Assembly (NCBI GenBank): GCA_016212085.1
Contig: JACRHL010000019.1
Location: 186,001 to 250,000 of the forward strand
Direction: 5' to 3'
DNA length: 64,000 bases
From: Nitrospirota bacterium
Lineage (GTDB): Bacteria > Nitrospirota > JACRHL01
The translations under genes and the position numbers were made by a program. Below are positions 19,844 through 26,429 of the stretch, in pieces. The first letter of the stretch is position 1; the number at the start of each line of letters is the position of its first letter. The notes beneath the pieces were generated by a model. The model did not search any database and was not told where the DNA came from. It worked only from the letters and a program-made list of their open reading frames with translations.

Positions 19844-20448
19844 GCCTGGAGCTGCTGCTGGCCACCGCCAACCCGGCCAAGGCGGCGGAGATGGCGCGGC
19901 TGCTGGGCGGCCTGCCCCTGACCCTGCGCACCCGCGCCGACTTTCCCGGCCTGCCCGACGTGGACGAGGACGCCGCCACCTTCGTGGGCAACGCCATCAA
20001 GAAGGCGCGGGCCCTGGCGGACGCCACCGGCCTGATGGCCCTGGCGGACGACTCGGGCCTGTGCGTCGACGCCCTGGGCGGCGCCCCGGGGGTGTGGTCG
20101 GCGCGCTACGCGGGGCCCGGCTGCACCGATGCGGACAACAACGCCAGGCTGCTCGGGGCCCTGGAGGGCACGCCGGACGCCGCGCGCACGGCGCACTTCG
20201 TGTGTGTGGTGGCCATCGCCCGGCCGGGCGTGGCGCCGGTCACCTTCGAGGGCACCTGCGAGGGGCTGATCGCCCCCAAGGCCGCCGGCACCGCCGGGTT
20301 CGGCTACGACCCGCTGTTCCTCATCCCCGAGGCGGGCCGCACCTTCGCCCAGATGACCGCCGACGAGAAGGCGCGCATCAGCCACCGCGCCCGCGCCTTC
20401 GCCCAGGCCCGCGCCTGGCTGGCCCGGCAACTGGAGCCGGATCGCTAG
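19840..20448 (+). CDS. rdgB: XTP/dITP diphosphatase (RdgB/HAM1)
   Basis: This 202-residue house-cleaning pyrophosphatase hydrolyses non-canonical purine nucleotides such as dITP and XTP. Characteristic blocks are [13 protein letters not shown] at the start, [34 protein letters not shown], and [14 protein letters not shown] followed by the [12 protein letters not shown] helix. The GTG start overlaps the rph stop by four bases. The TAG stop is immediately followed by GGCC, part of a recurrent stop-adjacent sequence (see repeats). Confidence 0.95.
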   Translation: MSLELLLATANPAKAAEMARLLGGLPLTLRTRADFPGLPDVDEDAATFVGNAIKKARALADATGLMALADDSGLCVDALGGAPGVWSARYAGPGCTDADNNARLLGALEGTPDAARTAHFVCVVAIARPGVAPVTFEGTCEGLIAPKAAGTAGFGYDPLFLIPEAGRTFAQMTADEKARISHRARAFAQARAWLARQLEPDR

Positions 20449-20467
20449 GGCCTTTTGTGTTAACAGC
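20446..20467 (+). repeat. Half copy of the GGGCC-end repeat at the rdgB stop codon
   Basis: The sequence CTAGGGCC at the stop is followed by TTTTGTGTTAACAG. The second part is close to one end of the 50141-50285 element (TTATGTTAACAGGCCC). Similar CTAGGGCC junctions occur at the stops of rlmL and mlaF. Confidence 0.45.
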
Positions 20468-20959
20468 CCCGCGCCGTCCGGCGCGGGAACCGCACGGCCC
20501 GGACCGTCGGAAGGGAAAAACGGGAGGCGCCTCCGCCGTGGCCCGACGCGGCCAGGGTGGCCGCCCGGAGCCAAAAAGTGGCCGGGTGGCGTTGGGCTGC
20601 GCCACCCGGCCGGCATGCCGTTACGAGGAGGACAGGGATGACCTTCCCAAACAGCACACCCACTCGAAAAAATCCATCGCGCGGCCGGGGCCCAGCCACG
20701 GGCACGCGCCGTACCCAGTCGTATCGGCATGACCGCCGACGGCAACAAGGTTTTCCCGGGGGTGCCTGGACCACGCGGCGGGGTGGCCGGCACCCGCCAT
20801 CCAAAGAAGGTCGCGCCAGACCGGAGCACACACCGGGCCTCCCTGGCGCGCAGGGAATGCTTTTGGCGGACCACGCCGCCACGGCATCCGTGCCTTACTG
20901 ATTAATTCTACCGCCCCCCCGGTAGCCGTCAACCACGGGCGGCGGACGCCCCGCCGCCC
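20449..20959. other. 511-bp structured intergenic region between rdgB and nikR
   Basis: No gene is firmly supported. A hairpin CCCGCGCC-gtcc-GGCGCGGG lies at 20468-20487, probably ending rdgB transcription. A 12-bp perfect stem, GGCCGGGTGGCG with CGCCACCCGGCC, is at 20580-20611. An ATG at 20638 behind GAGGAGG opens an 88-codon frame (MTFPNSTPTRKNPSRGRG...) of low-complexity, Arg/Pro-rich sequence whose codon use differs from real genes here; I do not call it. The region could encode a structured RNA. Confidence 0.4.
20580..20611. other. Strong 12-bp stem-loop
   Basis: GGCCGGGTGGCG (20580-20591) and CGCCACCCGGCC (20600-20611) form a perfect stem with an eight-base loop. No T-run follows on either strand, so it is not a classic intrinsic terminator. 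It precedes a well-placed GAGGAGG ribosome-binding-like sequence. Confidence 0.5.
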
Positions 20960-21499
20960 TCAGCGCGGGTGGGGATGCGGGTGCGGGTGGCCCTGACCGT
21001 GGCCCTGACCGTGGCCGTGGTTATGGCCGTGGTTGGGGTCGGGGCCGTGGTCATGCTCGCCCTCCCCGGCGCAGCCCACGCACGACACCATGCTGCGGCC
21101 GGTGGTGGTCATGGTCAGCTTGCCGTGGCGCACGCCGCGGGTGCCCACCAGGCGGTCGGCAAAGTGCTGCAACAACTGGCTGCGGCCGCGCACCACCAGC
21201 ACCTCCAGGCAGTTGTGATGGTCCAGGTGCACGTGCAGCACGCTGATGATCTCGCCCTCGAAGCTGTGTTGCAGGTGGGTGAGGTTCTCCGACAGCTCAC
21301 GGGTGTGATGATCGTAGACGATGGTGATGGTGCCCACCGTCTCCTCGTTGTTGTGCCACTCCTCCGTGACCATGTGATCGCGGATCAGGTCACGCAGGGC
21401 CTCGGAGCGGTTGCTGTAGCCCTTCCGCTCGATCTGTTCGTCGAACTGCTCCAACAGCGCCGCGTCGATGGAAACGCCAAAGCGCGCCAACTCACTCAT
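20960..21499 (-). CDS. nikR: Nickel-responsive regulator NikR with His-rich C-terminal tail
   Basis: This 179-residue protein has an N-terminal ribbon-helix-helix DNA-binding domain (RFGVSIDAALLEQFD, then GYSNRSEALRDLIR) and a C-terminal ACT-like nickel domain. The four square-planar nickel ligands are present as His78, His89, His91 and Cys97. Typical NikR proteins end near residue 135-140; here about 30 extra residues carry eleven histidines in HG/HP repeats. The tail may buffer or chaperone nickel. A NikR-type box lies in the divergent upstream region, so autoregulation is plausible. No nickel transporter or nickel enzyme is in the window. Confidence 0.93.
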   Translation of the reverse strand: MSELARFGVSIDAALLEQFDEQIERKGYSNRSEALRDLIRDHMVTEEWHNNEETVGTITIVYDHHTRELSENLTHLQHSFEGEIISVLHVHLDHHNCLEVLVVRGRSQLLQHFADRLVGTRGVRHGKLTMTTTGRSMVSCVGCAGEGEHDHGPDPNHGHNHGHGQGHGQGHPHPHPHPR

Positions 21500-21583
21500 A
21501 TGGTTTCACCAAACGGTCCCAGGAAGGTAAAGGGTTGGGGGTGGTCACCGACACACGGGTGGGGCCGGAAACACCGGCCATGC

Positions 21584-21611
21584 GTATCACGTTATCTTAA
21601 ATTGGTAACAC
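21584..21611. promoter_or_regulatory. Candidate NikR operator
   Basis: GTATCAC-N14-GTAACAC lies between the divergent nikR and DUF971 genes. The right half-site matches the GTGTTAC-N13/14-GTAACAC consensus known for NikR in archaea and some proteobacteria exactly; the left half matches at five of seven positions. It is 85 bp from the nikR start and 166 bp from the DUF971 start. Confidence 0.55.
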
Positions 21612-21776
21612 CGGGGGTGCGTTCTGTCAATTTTTTCCCGCCCGGCGGCGGCGGCCGCCCCTATCGCAGCCGCGCCGGGATGGGACATAATCAGGCGGTT
21701 TAAAAACGCCGCCTTCCGGCGCGCCCGGAGCCCGCCCCGCGCGCGGGGCGCTGGCGCAACCTTGGAGCCTGGAACC

Positions 21777-22103
21777 ATGAGCACCCCCTTCCCGCAGCCG
21801 GTGGAGATCCGCCGCGACGGGCGTACCGAGATCGTCATCACCTGGGCCGATGGCCACTTGCAGCGCATGACCAACCACTACATGCGCTGCAAGTGCCAGT
21901 GTGCCGCCTGCGTGGACGAGTGGACCCGCAAGCCCCTGCTCGACCCGGCCCAGATTCCGGCGGACATCCATGCCGACCAGATCGCGGTGGTGGGCAGTTA
22001 CGGCATCCAGCCGTTCTGGTCCGACGGCCACACCACGGGCATCTTCTCCTTCCCCCTGCTGCGCGGCATCTGCCCCTGCGACGCATGCAAGGCGGCGGCC
22101 TAG
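21777..22103 (+). CDS. DUF971 (gamma-butyrobetaine-hydroxylase-like N-domain) protein
   Basis: This 108-residue protein is a stand-alone DUF971/GBBH-like N-terminal domain: PVEIRRDGRTEIVITWADG, a Cys-rich strip CKCQCAACVDEWT, then the AVGSYG-type strand (VVGSYGIQPFWSDGHTTGIF) and a final CPCDAC. The cysteines suggest a bound zinc or iron-sulfur centre. Other DUF971 proteins occur alone or fused to Mrp-type Fe-S carriers. The ATG at 21777 is preferred over an upstream TTG. The next gene starts inside its last codons, so the pair is an operon. Confidence 0.8.
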   Translation: MSTPFPQPVEIRRDGRTEIVITWADGHLQRMTNHYMRCKCQCAACVDEWTRKPLLDPAQIPADIHADQIAVVGSYGIQPFWSDGHTTGIFSFPLLRGICPCDACKAAA

Positions 22104-23521
22104 ACACCGCCCCGGCCGCCCGCGCGACGGACCCCGCCACCCTGGCGGCCATCGCCCGGGGCCTGGCGGCGGACGGGGTGTACGATCCCCGGCCGGGGGC
22201 GGAGCGCCACTTCCGCATCGGCGTGCCGTTCCCGCTGGCGGCGGACACGGCGGCCCTGGTCGCCGGCCTGGGGGGGCACCTGCTGGCCTTCCAGCGCGCC
22301 GTGGGCAGCCTGTACCGGCGCGCGGCGAAGGGCACCGCCCCGGCCTTCGTGAGCCGCTGGCTCGACCTGGGCAAGCCCGACGACCTGCTGCGCCTGGCGC
22401 GCATGGGGCGCTTTGGGAACGACCTGCCACGGGTGATCCGGCCCGACCTGTTCGTGACCGACACGGGCCACGCCATCACCGAGCTGGACAGCGTGCCCGG
22501 CGGCATGGGCCTCACCGACGCCCTGCAAAGCCGCTACGCCCACGCGGGGTACGCCGTGCTGGGCGGGGCCGACGGCATGGCCCGGGGCTTTTCCGCCATG
22601 CTCAGGGGGCTGCACGACCCGGTCGACACCACCGTGGCCATCGTCGTTTCCGACGAGTCCGCCGCCTACCGCCCGGAGATGGCCTACCTGGCCCTGCGCC
22701 TTAAAGCCCACGGGGTGGACGCGCACGTCCTGGAACCCCGCGAGGTGCGCTTCTCCGAGCACGGCCTATCCCTGGAACGCCACGGCGAGCCGGTGGACAT
22801 CCACGTGCTGTACCGCTTCTTCGAGCTGTTCGACCTGCCCAACATCCCCAAGGCGGAGCTGATGCTCTACGCCGCCAGAAAGGGCACCGTGCGCATGACG
22901 CCGCCGCCCAGGCCGGCCCTGGAGGAGAAGCTGGCCATGGCCCTGTTCCACCACCCGGCGCTGGCGGCTTTTTGGGAGAAGGAGCTGGGGCCCGACAGCC
23001 ACGCGGCGCTCTCCGCCCTGCTGCCGCAAACCTGGGTGCTGGACCCGGCCCCGGTGCCGCCCCACGCGGTGATCCCCGGCCTGACCGTGGACGGGGTGCC
23101 GGTGCAGGGCTGGGAGCAACTCAAAACCCTGGGCCAGAAGGCGCGCCGGTTCGTCATAAAACCGTCCGGCTTTTCCGAAACCGCCTGGGGCGCGCGCGGC
23201 GTGGTGATCGGGCACGACGTGTCCGAGGCCGAATGGGCCCGCGCCCTGGACCACGCCCTGGCCGCCTTCCCGCGCACGCCGCACATTTTGCAACCGTTCC
23301 ACAAGGCGCGCCGCCACCAGGTGCCGTGGCTCACCGAGGGCGGCGCCATCGCCCACATGGGCGCCCGCGCCCGCCTGTGCCCCTACTACTTCGTCTCCGG
23401 CGAGGGGGAGGACATGCACGCCACCCTGGGCGGCATGCTGGCCACCCTCTGCCCGGAAGACAAGAAACGCATCCACGGCATGGCCGACGCGGTGATGGTG
23501 CCGGCCACGCTGGGCTCCTGA
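22085..23521 (+). CDS. Conserved hypothetical protein with ATP-grasp-like features (478 aa)
   Basis: I do not recognise a named family. The 478-residue soluble protein has segments that resemble the ATP-grasp fold: FVTDTGHAITELDSVPGGMG near residue 130, a Lys-containing strand RFVIKPSGFSETAWGARGV near residue 355, and HILQPFHKARRH. These resemble circularly permuted ATP-grasp/glutathionylspermidine-synthase-like enzymes, which ligate acids to amines or amino acids. The ATG at 22085 overlaps the DUF971 gene by 19 bp. With a NikR-type box upstream, a metal-linked role is possible but unproven. Confidence 0.7.
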   Translation: MQGGGLDTAPAARATDPATLAAIARGLAADGVYDPRPGAERHFRIGVPFPLAADTAALVAGLGGHLLAFQRAVGSLYRRAAKGTAPAFVSRWLDLGKPDDLLRLARMGRFGNDLPRVIRPDLFVTDTGHAITELDSVPGGMGLTDALQSRYAHAGYAVLGGADGMARGFSAMLRGLHDPVDTTVAIVVSDESAAYRPEMAYLALRLKAHGVDAHVLEPREVRFSEHGLSLERHGEPVDIHVLYRFFELFDLPNIPKAELMLYAARKGTVRMTPPPRPALEEKLAMALFHHPALAAFWEKELGPDSHAALSALLPQTWVLDPAPVPPHAVIPGLTVDGVPVQGWEQLKTLGQKARRFVIKPSGFSETAWGARGVVIGHDVSEAEWARALDHALAAFPRTPHILQPFHKARRHQVPWLTEGGAIAHMGARARLCPYYFVSGEGEDMHATLGGMLATLCPEDKKRIHGMADAVMVPATLGS

Positions 23522-23878
23522 CCCGCCCAGCGGCCCTCTGCGGACAATGTTGGTCCGGGCCACCTCAGGGGCTTATCGCAGCTGGCAGCTTCGATTACCC
23601 AACTCAACTTAGCGAGTCCCCATTACAAAAATTAGTGAGACTCCACAAAAAAGACGAAAGTCAATAAAACCTTACTTTTTTACTTTACCTGTCGTAGCCG
23701 TCCGAGATCGCGCCGGATCCAAGGCGCGCGAAGGGGAACGACCGCAGGCGTGGCAGCGCCACGTTGAGGATCGTTCCTCGAGCGCAACGCGGGAGACGGC
23801 GTGATATCGGGCGGCGGCACCCCAGCGAGGCCCCCCCAATTGGCCGCGCGGGCCCGCCCGTGCGAGAATGGCGCCCTG
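23522..23878. other. AT-rich islet and adjacent dyads, probable mobile-element relic
   Basis: Bases about 23570-23692 are strikingly AT-rich for this genome (for example ATTACAAAAATTAGTGAGAC and ACCTTACTTTTTTACTTTAC). The flanking part to 23815 contains a dyad GAACGA...TCGTTC around GGCGTGGCAGCGCCACG. No plausible gene is encoded on either strand. The composition break suggests acquired DNA. The promoter of the GIY-YIG gene should be at the right edge (GAGAATGGCGCC, 23864-23875). Confidence 0.5.
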
Positions 23879-24190
23879 ATGGCCATCCGTATTTCCCTCC
23901 TCGCCCCCATGTCCACCCCGGCGCCCGCCTCCGCATCCTGCTTCGTCTACGTCCTTGGCAGCCCCGCGCGCCGCCGCACCTACGTGGGGTGGACGGTGGA
24001 CCTGGAGCGCCGCCTGGAGCGCCACAACGCGGGCACCGGGGCCAAGGCCACGCGCGGCGCGCGCTGGCTGCTGCTGTACGCCGAAAAACACCCCACCCGC
24101 GCCCAGGCCATGGGGCGCGAGTGGCGCCTGAAGCGCGACCGGGCCCTGCGCCGGGCGCTGGCCGCCACCCTGACGGGGCTGGCGCCGTGA
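23879..24190 (+). CDS. GIY-YIG domain protein (UPF0213-like)
   Basis: This is a small single-domain GIY-YIG protein of 103 residues from the ATG at 23879; a shorter version could start at 23909. The domain opens with FVYVLGSP, continues TYVGWTVDLERRLERHNAG (the YVG form of the YIG motif plus the conserved Arg), and ends with the MGREWRLKR helix that replaces the usual E-W-x-K region. Such YhbQ-type proteins are cytoplasmic and may act on DNA, but the role is unclear. It overlaps the rlmL start by four bases (GTGA). Confidence 0.83.
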   Translation: MAIRISLLAPMSTPAPASASCFVYVLGSPARRRTYVGWTVDLERRLERHNAGTGAKATRGARWLLLYAEKHPTRAQAMGREWRLKRDRALRRALAATLTGLAP

Positions 24191-25347
24191 GCGAGAAGTT
24201 GGACTTCTTCGCCACCTGCGCCAAGGGCGTGGAGCCGCTGCTCGCCGCCGAGCTGCGCGCCCTGGGGCTGGACGCCGTGCGCGACACGCGGGGCGGCGCC
24301 ACCTTTGCCGGCCCCGTGGCCGCCGGCTACCGGGCGTGCCTGTGGTCGCGCCTGGCCAGCCGCGTGCTGCTGCCCGTGGCGCGCTTCCACTGCCCGTCGC
24401 CCCTCGACCTCTACGAAGGCATGCGCTCCGTGAAGTGGTGGGAGCACCTGGACACGGACGGCACCCTGGCGGTGGACTTTTCCGCCTCCAACTCCGCCAT
24501 CACCCACGCCCACTTTGGCGCCCTCAAGGCCAAGGACGCCATCGTGGACCAGTTCCGCGACCGCCTCGGGCGCCGCCCGTCCGTGGACACGGCCCTGCCC
24601 GACCTGCGCGTGAACGTGTACCTGGAGCGCGACCAGGCCACCGTGTCGCTGGATCTGTCCGGCGAAGCCCTGCACCGGCGCGGCTACCGCGTGCAGGGCG
24701 GCAAGGCGCCCCTCAAGGAGAACCTCGCCGCCGCCATCCTGCACTCCGCCCGCTGGCCGGCCATGGCGGTGGACGGCGCGCAACTGGTGGACCCCATGTG
24801 CGGCGCCGGCACCCTGCTGGTGGAGGGGGCGCTGATGGCGGCGGACGTGGCGCCCGGCCTGGGGCGCGAGCGGTTCGGCTTTTCCCGCTGGCTGGGGCAC
24901 GACGGCCAGGCGTGGGGGGCGCTGGTGGCCGAGGCCAGGGAGCGCCAGGCGGCAGGCGTGGCCGGGCTGGCGCCCGACCGCATCCACGGCTACGACCGCG
25001 ACATGCGCTCCGTGAACGCCCTGAACGAGAACCTCTACCACGCGGGCCTCGAGGACAAGGTGCGCGTGACCCGCCGCGCCGTGGAGGACACGGAACCCCA
25101 GCCCGGCCCCCCCGGCCTGGTGGTGGTGAACCCCCCCTACGGCGAGCGCCTGGGGGCGGACGACGACCTTGCCGCCCTCTACGCCGCCCTGGGCACGGCG
25201 CTCAAGGTAAATTTCCCCGGCTGGCGCGCCGCCGTGTTCACCGGCAACCCCGACCTGGCCCACCACCTGCGCCTGGCGGCGGACCGCAAGGTGACCCTGT
25301 ACAACGGGCCCATCGTGTGCCGGCTGCTGCACTACGGGATCGGCTAG
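24187..25347 (+). CDS. rlmL: 23S rRNA guanine-N2 methyltransferase (RlmL-type, THUMP domain)
   Basis: This 386-residue protein has an N-terminal THUMP RNA-binding region (FFATCAKGVEPLLAAELRALG, about 1-160) and a Rossmann methyltransferase (LVDPMCGAGTLLVEGALMAA near 205 as the SAM motif, NPPYGERLG near 318 as the catalytic motif IV). It matches the RlmL half of the enterobacterial RlmKL fusion, which makes m2G2445 in 23S rRNA; the RlmK half is absent here. The GTG start overlaps the GIY-YIG stop. The TAG stop lies in a CTAGGGCC repeat junction. Confidence 0.9.
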   Translation: MSEKLDFFATCAKGVEPLLAAELRALGLDAVRDTRGGATFAGPVAAGYRACLWSRLASRVLLPVARFHCPSPLDLYEGMRSVKWWEHLDTDGTLAVDFSASNSAITHAHFGALKAKDAIVDQFRDRLGRRPSVDTALPDLRVNVYLERDQATVSLDLSGEALHRRGYRVQGGKAPLKENLAAAILHSARWPAMAVDGAQLVDPMCGAGTLLVEGALMAADVAPGLGRERFGFSRWLGHDGQAWGALVAEARERQAAGVAGLAPDRIHGYDRDMRSVNALNENLYHAGLEDKVRVTRRAVEDTEPQPGPPGLVVVNPPYGERLGADDDLAALYAALGTALKVNFPGWRAAVFTGNPDLAHHLRLAADRKVTLYNGPIVCRLLHYGIG

Positions 25348-25376
25348 GGCCTGTCGACACAACGGCAACGGCGGCG
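25345..25376 (+). repeat. GGGCCTGT-end repeat remnant at the rlmL stop codon
   Basis: The last G of the TAG stop begins GGGCCTGTCGACACAACGGC, which closely matches the left end of the element at 50141 (GGGCCTGTTGACACAAAGGC). No matching right end follows, so this is a partial copy. Confidence 0.5.
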
Positions 25377-25475
25377 TTGCGCCCCGCGGATCTCTCTCCC
25401 CCTTTCCCGCCGCGCGGGTTAGAATGGTCCCATGCGCGCGGTGGCACGATGGCGCCGTGCCGGGGGTGACCACGC

Positions 25476-26093
25476 ATGCACGACGGTGAACGCTTCAACA
25501 CCATCAGCGCCGCCATCGGCGCCGCCGCCTCCCTGGCGGGGGGGACCGTGCTGGTGGTGCTCGCCGCGTTGCGCGGCAACCCGTGGAAGACCGTCTCCCT
25601 GAGCGTGTACGGCGCCACCCTGGTGCTGGCCTACCTGATGGCCACCCTCTATCACGGTCACAAGGGTGCCTACAAGCCGCTGCTCCGGCGGCTGGACCGG
25701 GTGTCCATCTACCTGCTCATCGCGGGCACCTACACCCCGTTCATGCTCATCACCCTGCGCGGCCCCGTGGGGTGGACCATCTTCGGCATCATCTGGGGCC
25801 TGGCCGGGTGCGGCATCCTGCTCGATTCGTCCAGGGAGAAGCGGCGCGGCGTGCTGCCGGTGATCGTCTACCTGCTCATGGGCTGGCTGTGCGTGATCGT
25901 CATCAAGCCGCTGCTCGCCGCCCTGCCGTTCAACGGCTTCCTGTGGCTGCTGGCCGGGGGCCTGTTCTATTCGGCGGGCGTGGTGTTCTTCGCCCTCGAC
26001 CGGCGGGTGCGCCACTTCCACGGCGTCTGGCACCTGTTCGTGCTGGCGGGCAGCGTCAGCCACTACGTGGCCATATTGGTGTATCTGGTGTAG
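25476..26093 (+). CDS. Hemolysin III family (PAQR-type) membrane protein
   Basis: This 205-residue protein has seven predicted transmembrane helices. The family motifs are present: SLYHG-type motif as ATLYHGHKGAYKPLLRRLDR near residue 60, IAGTYTPF in helix 3, and the C-terminal HFHGVWHLFVLAGSVSHY with the metal-binding histidines. It belongs to the bacterial progestin/adiponectin-receptor superfamily, possibly acting in membrane fluidity homeostasis rather than haemolysis. The ATG start and length are typical. A TAGAAT hexamer at 25420-25425 may be its -10. Confidence 0.9.
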   Translation: MHDGERFNTISAAIGAAASLAGGTVLVVLAALRGNPWKTVSLSVYGATLVLAYLMATLYHGHKGAYKPLLRRLDRVSIYLLIAGTYTPFMLITLRGPVGWTIFGIIWGLAGCGILLDSSREKRRGVLPVIVYLLMGWLCVIVIKPLLAALPFNGFLWLLAGGLFYSAGVVFFALDRRVRHFHGVWHLFVLAGSVSHYVAILVYLV

Positions 26094-26429
26094 CGGCGCG
26101 CTCCGCGCGACGGGGCAGCGAAGGCCACACCGCCTCCGCGCTGGGAAAAAGTCTTCCCACACTCGCCCGCCAGCCACCCATGCGGCCCCACGACCCGCGC
26201 ACCACAATCCCGCAAATTCATATCGGAATAACGCACGATTCCCGCGCCGCCAGCGGCGCGGAGGCACGGCGGGAAAAAAATTACCCACCCGGCACGAAAG
26301 CTGCATGGTCAAGCAAACCCGATTTCACACATTGCGAGACGTCACCCGTTTTTTTGCGAAACCCGCTGATGGGGCGGCGGGTTTCGGGTGGGCCGCCGCC
26401 GGCCGAGGGCCTTGGGAGGGGTACCCCGT
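26094..26429. other. Intergenic region with two stem-loops ahead of the exported EF-hand protein
   Basis: A stem CCGCGCCGC-ca-GCGGCGCGG lies at 26242-26261. A second, CGAAACCCGC with GCGGGTTTCG, lies at 26357-26386 with a ten-base loop. The second stem stands just before the ribosome-binding site of the next gene and could act in its leader. An A8 run at 26273-26280 follows the first stem. No gene is supported. Confidence 0.5.

Noticed and set aside
20638-20901. An 88-codon frame behind GAGGAGG between rdgB and nikR
   Set aside because: The product is Arg/Pro-rich and low in complexity with codon use unlike neighbouring genes, and lies in a hairpin-rich region. It is noted as possible but not called.
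23680-23916. Minus-strand frame of 78 codons over the AT-rich islet boundary
   Set aside because: It has no ribosome-binding site, no domain, and overlaps the GIY-YIG gene start. It is most likely noise over a relic.
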